A stretch of DNA of 64,000 bases, taken from an uncultured Alphaproteobacteria bacterium (GTDB lineage: Bacteria; Pseudomonadota; Alphaproteobacteria; CAAHEQ01; UBA3637). The translations under genes and the position numbers were made by a program. This document shows positions 50,617-59,720 of the stretch, piece after piece (the stretch's first letter is position 1; each line of letters begins with the position of its first letter). The stretch spans positions 1 through 64,000 of the forward strand of contig CAKQBW010000005.1 of assembly GCA_934216505.1 (NCBI GenBank), read 5' to 3'. The notes beneath the pieces were generated by a model. That model was not told where the DNA came from, made no database searches, and was given only the letters and a program-made list of their open reading frames with translations.

Positions 50617-52761
50617 TTAAACAAAAGTCAAGAAAGAGGATTTAATTTTTTTCAAGCCGGCCCCTTCAAAAAAGACCTCCATCATGTCCCCTGATTCCCG
50701 CAACACAACCCCTTTGCCAAAAACTTCGTGCCTGACCTGACGCCCTTTGTGTGAGGGAGAAACTAATTTTTCCCGTGCCCACGGCATACGCACCTCTGTC
50801 ATTTGGGTATATCCTAAGCGGTTATTTCCCCGCCTGTCAATATGTTCAGGGGGGAGTTCTTTGATAAAACGGCTGGGCAACGCATTTTGCCATTGACCAT
50901 AGACCCGACGATTAGACGCATAGGAAATATAAACAGATCGGCGGGCCCGTGTGATTCCAACATAGGCCAATCGCCGTTCTTCCTCTAATCCCAATTCACC
51001 CGATTCGTCTAACGCTCGTTGATGGGGAAAAAGACCTTCCTCCCACCCCGGCAAATACACGGTATGAAACTCTAAGCCTTTGCTGGCATGCAAAGTCATC
51101 ACCACCAACTGTTCCGAGGTGGCTACTTCATCATTTTCCGTCAATAAGGACGCATATTCTAAAAAAGATTCTATACTTTCAAAATCCCCATTTCCCAGTA
51201 CATTATATAATTCTTGGATATTTTCCACCCGCCCAGGTGCTTCGGGAGATTTATCCAACCGCCACATCATTAAATACCCCGATTCATTCATGATTTCTTT
51301 GGCCAAATCTTCGGGGGATAAATTTTTACTGTGCTCTTGCCAAGTGGCCACCATTTGTTTAAAGGCCATCAAGGTCTTTTTGGGGGCGGGCTTTAAATCC
51401 GCCGTTTCAATAGCGGCAAACAAACTGGTCTGTTGGGCTTGCGCCTGAGCCCGCAAAGAGCGCATCACGCTATCCCCTATTCCACGGCGGGGCTTATTCA
51501 CCACACGCATAAAAGCCAAATCATCATGGGGATTTAAAACCAATCTTAAATAGGCCACCGCATCCCGAATTTCTTCCCGTTCATAAAACTTAAAGCCCCC
51601 GATGATTTTATAGGCAATTCCCGCTTGAATCAACTTGTCTTCAAATTCACGGGTTTGAAAGCCCGCCCGCACCAAAATCGCTATTTGGGAAAGAGGCACC
51701 CCTTGATGGCATTCATTTTCAATTTGTTCAATGACTTTTTCGGCCTCATGCCCGCCATTATAAAAGCCCTGAACAACCACCAAGTTCCCTTGATTTTCTG
51801 AATCTTGTGCCACACGCAAGGTCTTGCCCATGCGGCCTGAATTATGCGCAATCAAAGCCGAAGCCGCCCCCAAAATATGGGCCGTAGAACGGTAATTTCT
51901 TTCCAACCGAATCACTTTCGCATTCAAAAAAACTTTGCCAAAGTTCAAGATATTATCTACATCCGCCCCCCGCCATGAATAAATAGATTGGTCATCGTCC
52001 CCCACACAACAGATATTATTGTGTCCTTTGGCCAACAAGCGTAAAAGCATGTACTGAGCCACATTAGTATCTTGGTATTCATCCACCAAAATGTAATGAA
52101 ATTGGTTTTGATATTCGGCTAAGACAGCGGCATTTTCCTGAAACAACCGCAGGGGAAGCAAAAGTAAATCCCCAAAATCAACCGCGTTCATTTCACCGAG
52201 TTTATTTTGGTACAGTTTATAAAAATCCAACGCCCGCCCTTCGCAAAAATCAGACTGTTCCCCCCCCGTGATTTTATCGGGAGACAACCCTCTGTCTTTC
52301 CAATGTTGAATGACATCTAGCATAATTTTCGGGGGGAATTTTTTGACATCTACCCCATATTGTTGCATCAAATTTTTTAACAAACGCTCTTGGTCATCAC
52401 TATCCAAAACGGCAAAATTCGGTTGCAAACCCACATAGCCCCCATAACGGCGCAAAATTTTCACCCCAATCCGGTGAAAAGTGCCCAACCAAACCCCTTG
52501 TGCCGTCAGCCCCACCATTTGTTCCAAACGCTGGCCCATTTCTTTAGCGGCTTTATTGGTAAAGGTGACCGCTAAAATCTGCCACGGCAACGCCAAATGC
52601 GTGGCTAAGATATAGGCGATTCGTGTGGTTAAGACCCGTGTTTTTCCTGTGCCCGCCCCCGATAAAACCAGCAAAGGACCTTCAGTGGTCGTCACGGCTT
52701 GATATTGTTCGGGATTCAAATCTTTTAAAAAACTGAGTTCTTTTTCCATGCCCGAAAGCAT
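50617..52761 (-). CDS. uvrD: UvrD/PcrA-family superfamily 1 DNA helicase
   Basis: A ~714-aa 3'-5' helicase of repair and replication. Motifs in order: LNPEQYQAVTTTEGPLLVLS (Q motif), GAGTGKTRVL (Walker A), AVTFTNKAAKEM (Ia), VDEYQDTN (II), GDDDQSIYSWRGAD (III), LERNYRS (IV), VMTLHASKGLEF (V), YVGITRARRSVYIS (VI). The C-terminal KVxH/EFFEGAG tail is that of PcrA/UvrD. The start is 52761 or 52749; the longer frame upstream overlaps the promoter of tatD. Confidence 0.93.
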   Translation of the reverse strand: MLSGMEKELSFLKDLNPEQYQAVTTTEGPLLVLSGAGTGKTRVLTTRIAYILATHLALPWQILAVTFTNKAAKEMGQRLEQMVGLTAQGVWLGTFHRIGVKILRRYGGYVGLQPNFAVLDSDDQERLLKNLMQQYGVDVKKFPPKIMLDVIQHWKDRGLSPDKITGGEQSDFCEGRALDFYKLYQNKLGEMNAVDFGDLLLLPLRLFQENAAVLAEYQNQFHYILVDEYQDTNVAQYMLLRLLAKGHNNICCVGDDDQSIYSWRGADVDNILNFGKVFLNAKVIRLERNYRSTAHILGAASALIAHNSGRMGKTLRVAQDSENQGNLVVVQGFYNGGHEAEKVIEQIENECHQGVPLSQIAILVRAGFQTREFEDKLIQAGIAYKIIGGFKFYEREEIRDAVAYLRLVLNPHDDLAFMRVVNKPRRGIGDSVMRSLRAQAQAQQTSLFAAIETADLKPAPKKTLMAFKQMVATWQEHSKNLSPEDLAKEIMNESGYLMMWRLDKSPEAPGRVENIQELYNVLGNGDFESIESFLEYASLLTENDEVATSEQLVVMTLHASKGLEFHTVYLPGWEEGLFPHQRALDESGELGLEEERRLAYVGITRARRSVYISYASNRRVYGQWQNALPSRFIKELPPEHIDRRGNNRLGYTQMTEVRMPWAREKLVSPSHKGRQVRHEVFGKGVVLRESGDMMEVFFEGAGLKKIKSSFLTFV

Positions 52762-52797
52762 AGCCGATTTTCCCCCTTTTTGCAATGAAAATTTTAC

Positions 52798-52826
52798 TTG
52801 AATTTTTATAAAAATCAGCCTATCAT
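52798..52826 (+). promoter_or_regulatory. Promoter giving a probable leaderless tatD transcript
   Basis: TTGAAT, a 17-bp spacer, TATCAT; the ATG at 52834 is 8 nt beyond the -10 and no ribosome site is present. Confidence 0.65.
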
Positions 52827-52833
52827 ATTCCCC

Positions 52834-53493
52834 ATGATTTATAATGATGCCCATTGCCACCCCTTGGATTTAGGGGAATTTAAAATTGCCCATACTGTCG
52901 GTGTGGAAAAGTTGCTCATCAACAGCACAGGCCCCCACGATTGGGAAAAAGTCTTGTCCCTTCATGCACAGGACGATCGCTTGATTCCCGTTTTAGGGAT
53001 TCACCCATGGCAGGTCCCTTCTTTAACCTCAGAGGCCCTCCAGCAACTGGAGACTTTGTTGGCTTTTCACCCTGTGGCCCATATTGGGGAAATTGGTTTG
53101 GACAAATGCAAAAGTGATTTTTATAAGCAAATTGAATTTTTTGAAGCCCAACTAATGTTGGCCCAAAAATATCATCGCCCCCTTCATATTCACTGCGTGC
53201 GGGCGTGGGGGGAAATGATGCCCCTTTTAAAACATCATGCCAACTTGACTTTTTTGTTTCATGGATTTTCGGGCGACAAAAATGTCATCAAATTTTTTCA
53301 AAATTACTTGGCCTTTTTTTCGGTTCAAAAAGCCACCAAGATTCCTTTGATTCCCCCAGATAAATTATTGGTGGAAAGTGATGCCCCCAGTGGCCTGCCT
53401 TCGCCCACCAATCTGCCTTTTTTATTTTTGGAATTAAAAGTGAATCCCGAACAGGTTGCCCAAAATTTTGAAAGGTTTTGCGATGGAAGATAG
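52834..53493 (+). CDS. tatD: TatD-family metal-dependent hydrolase/DNase
   Basis: A 219-aa protein. Metal-binding motifs: NDAHCHP (HxH), IGEIGLDK (Glu), RPLHIHCVRA (His) and VESDAPSGLP (Asp). It is about 40 residues shorter than typical TatD, missing part of the C-terminal half, but keeps all ligands. The start at 52834 is the only one after the promoter. The final codons overlap tcdA. Confidence 0.87.
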   Translation: MIYNDAHCHPLDLGEFKIAHTVGVEKLLINSTGPHDWEKVLSLHAQDDRLIPVLGIHPWQVPSLTSEALQQLETLLAFHPVAHIGEIGLDKCKSDFYKQIEFFEAQLMLAQKYHRPLHIHCVRAWGEMMPLLKHHANLTFLFHGFSGDKNVIKFFQNYLAFFSVQKATKIPLIPPDKLLVESDAPSGLPSPTNLPFLFLELKVNPEQVAQNFERFCDGR

Positions 53494-54226
53494 ACTTTCA
53501 CGCATGCGCCTGATGGTGGGGGAAGACAACCTAAATAAACTCCAACACGCCCATGTGTGCGTGGTAGGGTGTGGCGCTGTGGGCAGTTATGCGATAGAGG
53601 CCTTGGCCCGTGCGGGCATTGGGCATTTAACTTTAGTGGATTTTGATACGGTTTCGGTCAGTAATTTGAATCGGCAATTGTTTGCCCTGACTTCCACCTT
53701 GGGCCAACCCAAAACTTTGGTCGCCCAAAAAAGAATTCAGGATATTTCCCCCGATATTCGGGTGAATTGTGTCAATTTAATGATGAACCAAAAGACGGTT
53801 TCTGAAATTGTGGCATTACATCCTGATTTTGTGATTGACGCGATTGACAGTTTAAACCCCAAAGTGTGTTTGATTGAGGCTCTGGTTAAAAGTCAAATTC
53901 CCTTTGTTTCCAGCATGGGGGCCGCCCTCAAAACCAAGCCCGCCTTGATTGAAATTGCCCAAATGAAAAACACAAAAAATGACCCTTTAGCGGCCTTTAT
54001 CCGAAAATACCTGCGCCGCCGTAAAGTCCCTTTGGACTTTCGGGTTGTTTATTCTTCAGAATTGGCACAAGATAAATCTAAATTACAGGCCCCTGATGCC
54101 CCCGCTGAATCGGGGCGGGCCCGCCACAAAATGGGAAGTTTGCCCACGATTACAGGCATTTTTGGCCTGACCTGTGCTCAAGTCGCTTTGGATTATTTCA
54201 CTTCGTCCAAAGTGATGATTTCATAG
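53483..54226 (+). CDS. tcdA: tRNA threonylcarbamoyladenosine dehydratase (ThiF/E1-like)
   Basis: A 247-aa adenylating enzyme that cyclises t6A to ct6A in tRNA. Starts MEDRLSRMRLMVGEDNLNKL; the nucleotide-binding site is VCVVGCGAVGSYAIEALARAG; LVDFDTVSVSNLNRQLFA holds the catalytic Asp/Arg region; FVSSMGAALKTKP and YSSELAQ are typical of TcdA. GAAAGG precedes the ATG. Its 3' end overlaps the converging lpxC by 34 bp. Confidence 0.88.
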   Translation: MEDRLSRMRLMVGEDNLNKLQHAHVCVVGCGAVGSYAIEALARAGIGHLTLVDFDTVSVSNLNRQLFALTSTLGQPKTLVAQKRIQDISPDIRVNCVNLMMNQKTVSEIVALHPDFVIDAIDSLNPKVCLIEALVKSQIPFVSSMGAALKTKPALIEIAQMKNTKNDPLAAFIRKYLRRRKVPLDFRVVYSSELAQDKSKLQAPDAPAESGRARHKMGSLPTITGIFGLTCAQVALDYFTSSKVMIS

Positions 54227-55095
54227 GCATCGTGGTCCGCCATCAATTTCCGCCACAAAGCATTGACATGGCGATGTCCCGATTTTTCCCCATAAAATTT
54301 CCCCAACACAGGCATATTCAGTTGATATAAATCCCCCACAGCATCCAACACTTTATGGGCCACAAATTCACGTTTATCCCGCAAGCCCCCAGGATTCATT
54401 ACCCCGTCTTTTTGAACCGCAATAACATTTTCTAAAGTGGCCCCTTTGGCCAATCCCATCGCCCGCAACTGTTCCACTTCAGACACAAAACCAAAAGTGC
54501 GAGCCCGTCCCACCAATTCTTTAAAAGAATCTGTGGTTAAATCTAAACCATATTCTTGCTTGCCAATCACACTGCTTTGGGGAAAATCAATCATAAAGGA
54601 CAGATTCAATCCTGATTTATGGGGGGCCAATTCCACATGCGCGTTCCCTTCGTCATAGGAAACTTTTTTCAAAATACGAATGGCCTTTTGGGGGGCTTCC
54701 TGCGCCACCACGCCCGCACATTCAATTAAAGTGATAAAATCCTGAGCCGACCCGTCCATCAAGGGGACCTCAGGGGCATCTAATTCTAATCTTAAATTGG
54801 AAATTCCAAACGCATGCAACGCCCCCATCACATGTTCAATCATAGACACACTCACCCCTGCTTTATTGGCAATACAGGTACATAAGCGGGCATCGGATAC
54901 ATTTAAATAAGTCGCAGGGACCACATTATTTTTATCGGTAATGTCTGTACGCACAAACTGAATCCCTGTACCCACAGGGGCGGGAATCAAGTTCATGGCC
55001 ACTTTTTGCCCACAATGCAGGCACACCCCCCGACAATCAATCGCTGATTTCAATGTATGTTCAGGGGACAAATAAGTTTGAGTTGAATTTTCCAT
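54193..55095 (-). CDS. lpxC: UDP-3-O-acyl-N-acetylglucosamine deacetylase
   Basis: A 300-aa zinc enzyme, the first committed step of lipid A synthesis. TLKSAIDCRGVCLHCGQKV at the start, SMIEHVMGALHAFGI (first zinc His), PLMDGSAQDFI, and VAHKVLDAVGDLYQL (second His and Asp ligands). Length is normal. AAAGGAG precedes the ATG. It shows that the cell makes lipid A, consistent with the MsbA-like exporter and WavE-like gene. Confidence 0.95.
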   Translation of the reverse strand: MENSTQTYLSPEHTLKSAIDCRGVCLHCGQKVAMNLIPAPVGTGIQFVRTDITDKNNVVPATYLNVSDARLCTCIANKAGVSVSMIEHVMGALHAFGISNLRLELDAPEVPLMDGSAQDFITLIECAGVVAQEAPQKAIRILKKVSYDEGNAHVELAPHKSGLNLSFMIDFPQSSVIGKQEYGLDLTTDSFKELVGRARTFGFVSEVEQLRAMGLAKGATLENVIAVQKDGVMNPGGLRDKREFVAHKVLDAVGDLYQLNMPVLGKFYGEKSGHRHVNALWRKLMADHDAYEIITLDEVK

Positions 55096-55213
55096 TTTCT
55101 TTCTCCTTTAGACTTATCATACCCGAAAATGCCCCATAAATCAAGTCCCTTCTTTCTTTCCTTAAGTCCAAAGAATAGATTTGTTTTTATAAAAAAAGCC
55201 CCATCTGAGTTAT

Positions 55214-56140
55214 ATGCAGGAAACAAAAATCATTTTGTTGGGGATTGAAACAACAATTGCCCAAACGATTTTGGGACAATTAGAAGCCCATCATTATCCT
55301 TTTGAACGCATTGTTTTAATGGACCACCACCAAAATACACCTCAAACGATTTTTTATATGGGGGAAGAAAAACCCGTTTTACCCGTGGATTTATTCGCCG
55401 AAAAAAGCCCCTATATCGTTTTATTATGCGACAAAAAAATCCCCCTTTCTTATCCCTCCAAAAGAATTCCCAAGCGGGCCCATGTGATTGATTGCACAGC
55501 CGTCCTTTCCAAAGCCCCTTGCTTTATCCCGCATATCAATCGTTTTCGCCCCCAAGCCCGATTGATTTGCGCCCCGACCTCTTTGACGGTTATTTTGGCG
55601 CATGCCCTGACACCGCTAAAAAAAATTGCCCGTCAATTTCAGGTCATTGCCCTCATCGGCACTTCCTTTTTGGGGCAAGAGGCCAATCAAAAACTCAAAG
55701 CCCAAACGGCAAGCCTCTTTACCAAAATACCCTTGGACCCTCTTTTAAACGCCCCAGCGCTCGCCTTTAATTTAATACCCGAACTCCTCCCCCCACATAA
55801 ATTGATCACCCCATGCCAATTAAAATGTATCACAGGTATTGACATGCAATTTACCCATTGCTTTGTCCCTGTTTTTCGGGGTGTCAGTTTATATTTAAAT
55901 TGTCAATTACAAAGAAAAATCAATATCAAAAGCCTGTACGCTAACAATCCGTTGATTCAATATTTAGAAGAACCCACCCCTGATTTTATGATTTCCAATC
56001 GGGCCACTTTAAGTGAAAATAAAATCTATCTGCACCATGAACAACTCAATCAAAACAGACTTTCCTTTTGGCTGACAGGCGATGACATTCAATCAGGCAT
56101 GGCCTTAAACATTATCCACATCATTCAACATTTAGAATAA
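55214..56140 (+). CDS. Degenerate aspartate-semialdehyde-dehydrogenase-like protein
   Basis: A 308-aa protein with the ASADH layout: N-terminal nucleotide-binding start TKIILLGIETTIAQTILGQL, a Cys in RLICAPTSLTVILAHALTPL at the catalytic position, and FVPVFRGVSLYLNCQL where active enzymes have RVPVxxGHS. The substrate Arg and catalytic His are replaced by Phe and Val, so dehydrogenase activity is unlikely. It resembles USG-1-type paralogs. Function unknown. Confidence 0.7.
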   Translation: MQETKIILLGIETTIAQTILGQLEAHHYPFERIVLMDHHQNTPQTIFYMGEEKPVLPVDLFAEKSPYIVLLCDKKIPLSYPSKRIPKRAHVIDCTAVLSKAPCFIPHINRFRPQARLICAPTSLTVILAHALTPLKKIARQFQVIALIGTSFLGQEANQKLKAQTASLFTKIPLDPLLNAPALAFNLIPELLPPHKLITPCQLKCITGIDMQFTHCFVPVFRGVSLYLNCQLQRKINIKSLYANNPLIQYLEEPTPDFMISNRATLSENKIYLHHEQLNQNRLSFWLTGDDIQSGMALNIIHIIQHLE

Positions 56141-56146
56141 TTTTAT

Positions 56147-56175
56147 TTGACTTTTGGTAAATAATTTTTTATGAT
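56147..56175 (+). promoter_or_regulatory. Promoter giving a probable leaderless M23 peptidase transcript
   Basis: TTGACT, a 17-bp spacer, TATGAT; the ATG at 56182 is 7 nt beyond the -10. Confidence 0.7.
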
Positions 56176-56181
56176 ACCTTT

Positions 56182-57618
56182 ATGGATTTTAAAAAAACAT
56201 TTGAAAAAGTTTCCCATCAGGCCCGTCTAACAAAACAAAAGGCGTGGTTTCATGTCAAAAAAATGAACCAATCAGACCTTTTTTTGGCATTGATGATTTT
56301 GATTTGTATCGTGTCTTTTCCCATGCTGATTCGCTGTACTTTACCTGTGGCCCCCAAAAATCAGCCTTTGTTGTCCCCTGAGGAAGAAAACGCCCCTCTC
56401 CCCACAGAAATCGTCCATGAAGATTTGGGCGATGCGCCTGTCGTGAAAGTGGAACATATTTCCTTAAACGAATTGGAAAAACGTGTTCAATTGGGGGAAT
56501 TGAAAATGAAAATGCGCACCCTGAATCAAGGGGAAAGTTTGGCCACCCTTTTAAGTCAGGAAGATGTTCCGTCCGCCGAACGGGTCAAAATGATTGAGGC
56601 TTTGGAACTTTTAATCAACCTAAAAACCTTGCGCCCAGGACTCAATTTTTTGTTTTTTAAAGATGGTCCCGATGTCGTGGGGATTTCTTTAAATGTAAAA
56701 GAAAACGAAAATTTGGCGGTCATTAAGGAAGCCGATGGGACTTGGACCCCCTTTTCCCACACAGGACGGGTAGAAACAAAAACCCAGCAATACAAGGGCG
56801 TTGTTCAGGGTACCTTTTCCAAATCCGCCCAAAAAGAAGGGGTTCCCGAAAGTATCATCACGCAAGTGGTCAGTGCTTTGGACGGAGAAATTGATTTTAA
56901 TTCAGACATTCACAATGGCACCACTTTTGACATTATCGCTGAATACAAAATCACCGAAGGGGGATTAGAAATTGGGGGAAAGCAACTCTTGTTTGTCGGA
57001 TTAAAAAATTCAGAGTTCAATCTGAATCGGTACGCCTATGTGGCCCAAAATGGTACCGTCGGTTTTTATAACGCTCGGGGAAAAAGTGTTGCCAAACACC
57101 TAATGAAGCGTCCCGTTAAGGCACGGGCACGGCTTTCCTCCCCTTATGGGCGCAGACGTCATCCCATCTTGGGATATGAAATTTTCCACAAAGGCGTGGA
57201 TTTAGCCTGTCGCAAAAATACCCCTGTGATGGCCGCCGCCGATGGAACAATTCAACAAATCGGCCGCAAAGGTTCGTATGGGAAATATATCAGTATCCGC
57301 CACGCCGATGGGTATCAAACAGCCTATGCCCATTTAAATGGATACCGTTCGGATTTAAAGGTCGGGTCTAAAGTCAAGCGGGGGGAAGTCATTGCGTATG
57401 TGGGCTCCACGGGACGTTCCACAGGACCGCACCTGCACTATGAGGTGATTAAAAACAAAAAAGTAGTGCCTCCTTTTGGGAAGAATATCATCGCCGCCCG
57501 CCAATTAAAAGATTTTGATTTAGAGCAATTTCAATCTTGGGCCGAAAGTGTTCATCCTGATTTTCAGAAACACCTAGCAGGCAACATTCCCCCCGTTCCT
57601 CCCCCAAAACCTTTTTAG
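56182..57618 (+). CDS. M23-family peptidoglycan endopeptidase (MepM-like)
   Basis: A 478-aa protein with an N-terminal membrane anchor (LFLALMILICIVSFPMLI, ~35-52), a long periplasmic linker with an OapA-like region, and a C-terminal LytM domain. The zinc site is intact: EIFHKGVDLACRKNTPVMAA (HxxxD), AYAHLNGY (HxH partner) and GPHLHYEVI. It probably cleaves peptide cross-links in peptidoglycan during growth. The ATG lies at the predicted +1 of its promoter. Contrast with the degenerate LytM protein at 44794-45621. Confidence 0.9.
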   Translation: MDFKKTFEKVSHQARLTKQKAWFHVKKMNQSDLFLALMILICIVSFPMLIRCTLPVAPKNQPLLSPEEENAPLPTEIVHEDLGDAPVVKVEHISLNELEKRVQLGELKMKMRTLNQGESLATLLSQEDVPSAERVKMIEALELLINLKTLRPGLNFLFFKDGPDVVGISLNVKENENLAVIKEADGTWTPFSHTGRVETKTQQYKGVVQGTFSKSAQKEGVPESIITQVVSALDGEIDFNSDIHNGTTFDIIAEYKITEGGLEIGGKQLLFVGLKNSEFNLNRYAYVAQNGTVGFYNARGKSVAKHLMKRPVKARARLSSPYGRRRHPILGYEIFHKGVDLACRKNTPVMAAADGTIQQIGRKGSYGKYISIRHADGYQTAYAHLNGYRSDLKVGSKVKRGEVIAYVGSTGRSTGPHLHYEVIKNKKVVPPFGKNIIAARQLKDFDLEQFQSWAESVHPDFQKHLAGNIPPVPPPKPF

Positions 57619-57828
57619 TTAAAGCGAAGATTTCAATAAATCTTCCAAAGCCACCTCTAAGACCGTTGCAAAGTTTTGAAGCAACATAATCGTCATATTT
57701 TTATGTCCATTTTCAATCCCTGATAAATAAGAACGATCAACCCCGACCATCACCGCTAAATCAATTTGGCTGAGGCCTCTTTTTTTTCGCAAAAATCGTA
57801 TGTTTTTTCCTATTGTTTTCAAGAGCAT
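57619..57828 (-). CDS. XRE-family DNA-binding regulator
   Basis: A ~69-aa protein. LLKTIGKNIRFLRKKRGLSQ followed by IDLAVMVGVDRSYLSGIENG is a Cro/CI-type helix-turn-helix; the C-terminal part (LEVALEDLLKSSL) is a short helix pair. Upstream in-frame ATGs lie in the promoter, so 57828 is chosen. It is divergent from a small gene and a glycosyltransferase, with a perfect palindrome over both promoters, so it probably represses both (inference). Confidence 0.85.
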   Translation of the reverse strand: MLLKTIGKNIRFLRKKRGLSQIDLAVMVGVDRSYLSGIENGHKNMTIMLLQNFATVLEVALEDLLKSSL

Positions 57829-57847
57829 GCTATAAAAGTAGATTATT

Positions 57848-57876
57848 TTCATAAAAAAGTTGTTGATTATAATCAA
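57848..57876 (-). promoter_or_regulatory. Promoter of the XRE regulator gene
   Basis: On the minus strand TTGATT, a 17-bp spacer, TATGAA. Its -35 lies inside the palindrome at 57861-57878. Confidence 0.6.
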
Positions 57877-57878
57877 CA
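57861..57878. promoter_or_regulatory. Shared operator palindrome of divergent promoters
   Basis: Perfect 18-bp palindrome TGTTGATTATAATCAACA. Both arms contain a TTGATT that acts as -35 for one of the two divergent promoters, so one dimer could control both directions. Confidence 0.7.
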
Positions 57879-57891
57879 TTTGGGATAAAAT
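57863..57891 (+). promoter_or_regulatory. Promoter of the small gene-glycosyltransferase operon
   Basis: TTGATT at 57863-57868, a 17-bp spacer, TAAAAT at 57886-57891. Confidence 0.65.
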
Positions 57892-57924
57892 TAAATCCTG
57901 AAAAGTATCTGAAAGGTCATATTT

Positions 57925-58191
57925 ATGAAAACAACACGCATTCATCATGCCACAACGCCCAAAAGCATAAAACTCATCAGAAAGTTGTTGGCGGAAAATA
58001 ACCCAGCAACAAATAATATAAAAAATAAAATTGTTTGTATAGGCGAGCCAACCGAAATCTACAAATTACAAGAATTTTTATCATCGGACGCCTTTACTTT
58101 TTATGCCTCAGACCTCGCCTCTCCCGCCAACATCAAGGAAGACACAGAGCCCGTTCTTTCAAAGAAAGAGAAGAAAGACAGTCATGAATAA
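57925..58191 (+). CDS. Hypothetical 88-aa protein, operon partner of the glycosyltransferase
   Basis: A basic N-terminal half (MKTTRIHHATTPKSIKLIRK), then IVCIGEPTEIYKLQEFL and a charged tail (LSKKEKKDSHE). GAAAGG precedes the ATG. It overlaps the start of the glycosyltransferase by 8 bp. The family is not recognised; a regulatory or accessory role is guesswork. Confidence 0.6.
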   Translation: MKTTRIHHATTPKSIKLIRKLLAENNPATNNIKNKIVCIGEPTEIYKLQEFLSSDAFTFYASDLASPANIKEDTEPVLSKKEKKDSHE

Positions 58192-59023
58192 AGTCCCCCT
58201 TATCAGCATCATCATGCCCGTTTATAATGGTGAAAAATACCTCAAAGACGCCTTGGATTCTGTTTTAAAACAAAGTTTTTCGGATTTTGAAGTGATTTGC
58301 ATAGATGATGGAAGTACCGATACAAGCCATGAGATATTGACAAACTATGCAACCCAAGAAAGCCGTATCAAAATTATCCATCAAAAAAACAAAGGCGTGA
58401 TTGAGGCACGAAATAATGGGGTAAAACAGGCCAAAGGGACCTTTATCTATTTTCTTGACAGCGATGATATCATTGATGAAAAGCTTTTGGAAAAATCATA
58501 CAACGCCATCACCGCTGGGAAAGGCGATATTATCACCTGTCGGGTGATGATTTTTGGTCGTGAAAATAAAGAAATGCCCCTTAAAAAACCAACAAAAATA
58601 AATATGGCCCGTGGAAACTGTTTGGTTAATGCTACCTTGCTGAGGAAAAGTTTGTTTGACAAAACGGGCGGGTTTGATCGGGCTTTTCGGGAGGGATTAG
58701 AAGATTATGATTTATGGTGTCATATGATCTATCGTCAAAAGGCCTCTTTTTACCGAATTCCCGAACTTTTATTTTATTACCGCCTGAAGCCTGATTCTGA
58801 AAGCAGAAATGCCCAGGCGCGTCTTCATTGTGAAGACCTTATCAAAAGGCTCTGGGCCAAATATCCCGAAATGCTTTGGTACCGTAAATTATATAAACTT
58901 TCAACATTCTTCTTTCAAAAACGTCTCAAGAAAAACAAAATCATTTTCAAGTTTTTGAAGATTCCCCTCTTTTTTATCAAACAAAAAGAGGGGACACAGG
59001 GGAACAGGCCCCTTTTACCTTAA
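58184..59023 (+). CDS. Family 2 glycosyltransferase
   Basis: A 279-aa GT-A enzyme: PLISIIMPVYNGEKYLKDAL, VICIDDGSTDTSHEIL, and FLDSDDIIDEKLL (DxD-type motif). FREGLEDYDLWCHMI holds the ED acceptor-side motif typical of the family. The C-terminus is basic (FFQKRLKKNKIIFKF), perhaps membrane-associating. It is the second gene of an operon facing the XRE regulator, so its expression is probably regulated. It converges on nrdG with a 9-bp overlap. Confidence 0.87.
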   Translation: MNKVPLISIIMPVYNGEKYLKDALDSVLKQSFSDFEVICIDDGSTDTSHEILTNYATQESRIKIIHQKNKGVIEARNNGVKQAKGTFIYFLDSDDIIDEKLLEKSYNAITAGKGDIITCRVMIFGRENKEMPLKKPTKINMARGNCLVNATLLRKSLFDKTGGFDRAFREGLEDYDLWCHMIYRQKASFYRIPELLFYYRLKPDSESRNAQARLHCEDLIKRLWAKYPEMLWYRKLYKLSTFFFQKRLKKNKIIFKFLKIPLFFIKQKEGTQGNRPLLP

Positions 59024-59704
59024 AATCACCTCAGGATAAAAAGAAGTGATTTGACGCAACACTTCATGGGTAAAAAAGGCCTCTATCTCCGTCACAGAGG
59101 GCGGATGCTTATCTTCGGGAAAAGAACGATATTTTTGCAAGGCATAAGTGGCTACCCCGACTTGCTTTAATTCTTTGGCTATCTGAATCACCTCATCAGG
59201 GGTTAAATGCAGCGGATCACAGGTCGTGCGACATTCAAATTTTACCCCGCTTTCTATCAAGTACCTGAGAGATTTTTGGACTTTTTCGGCCACACCTTTA
59301 CGCCCCGTCAAGGTTTCATATTTTGCCCAAGGGGCCTTGATATCCAACCCCACCCAATCCAAGAGAGGCAAAAGATCCCTTAATGTATCCACATAAACAC
59401 CCGACGTATGTATTGCCACCTTAAAGCCCAGCGCTTTCACCTCTTGAATCATGGCGGCAATTTCCGTTTGCATCAGTGGTTCGCCCCCCGAAAAAACCAC
59501 CCCATCTAACCTTTTGACACGGCCTTTTAAAAAGCTCATTACTTCCACCCATGGTGTCAGATTTTCCCCTTGGGCAGGTTGCAAATTCGGATTATGGCAA
59601 AAAGGGCATCTTAAAGGACATCCTTGAAAAAAAATGACGGCGGCCAAGTAAGAAGGATAGTCAATACTTGTAAAGGGCACCAGTCCCGCCACCGTCCGTG
59701 TCAT
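59015..59704 (-). CDS. nrdG: Anaerobic ribonucleotide reductase activating protein (radical SAM)
   Basis: A 229-aa radical SAM enzyme. The cluster motif is FFQGCPLRCPFCHNPNL (CxxxCxxC), followed by VVFSGGEPLMQ (SAM-binding GGE). It generates the glycyl radical on class III ribonucleotide reductase. Third gene of the nrdD operon, 16 bp after the glycyl-radical domain gene. GGGAG precedes the ATG. Confidence 0.92.
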   Translation of the reverse strand: MTRTVAGLVPFTSIDYPSYLAAVIFFQGCPLRCPFCHNPNLQPAQGENLTPWVEVMSFLKGRVKRLDGVVFSGGEPLMQTEIAAMIQEVKALGFKVAIHTSGVYVDTLRDLLPLLDWVGLDIKAPWAKYETLTGRKGVAEKVQKSLRYLIESGVKFECRTTCDPLHLTPDEVIQIAKELKQVGVATYALQKYRSFPEDKHPPSVTEIEAFFTHEVLRQITSFYPEVILR

Positions 59705-59720
59705 TCAACACTCCCAACCT

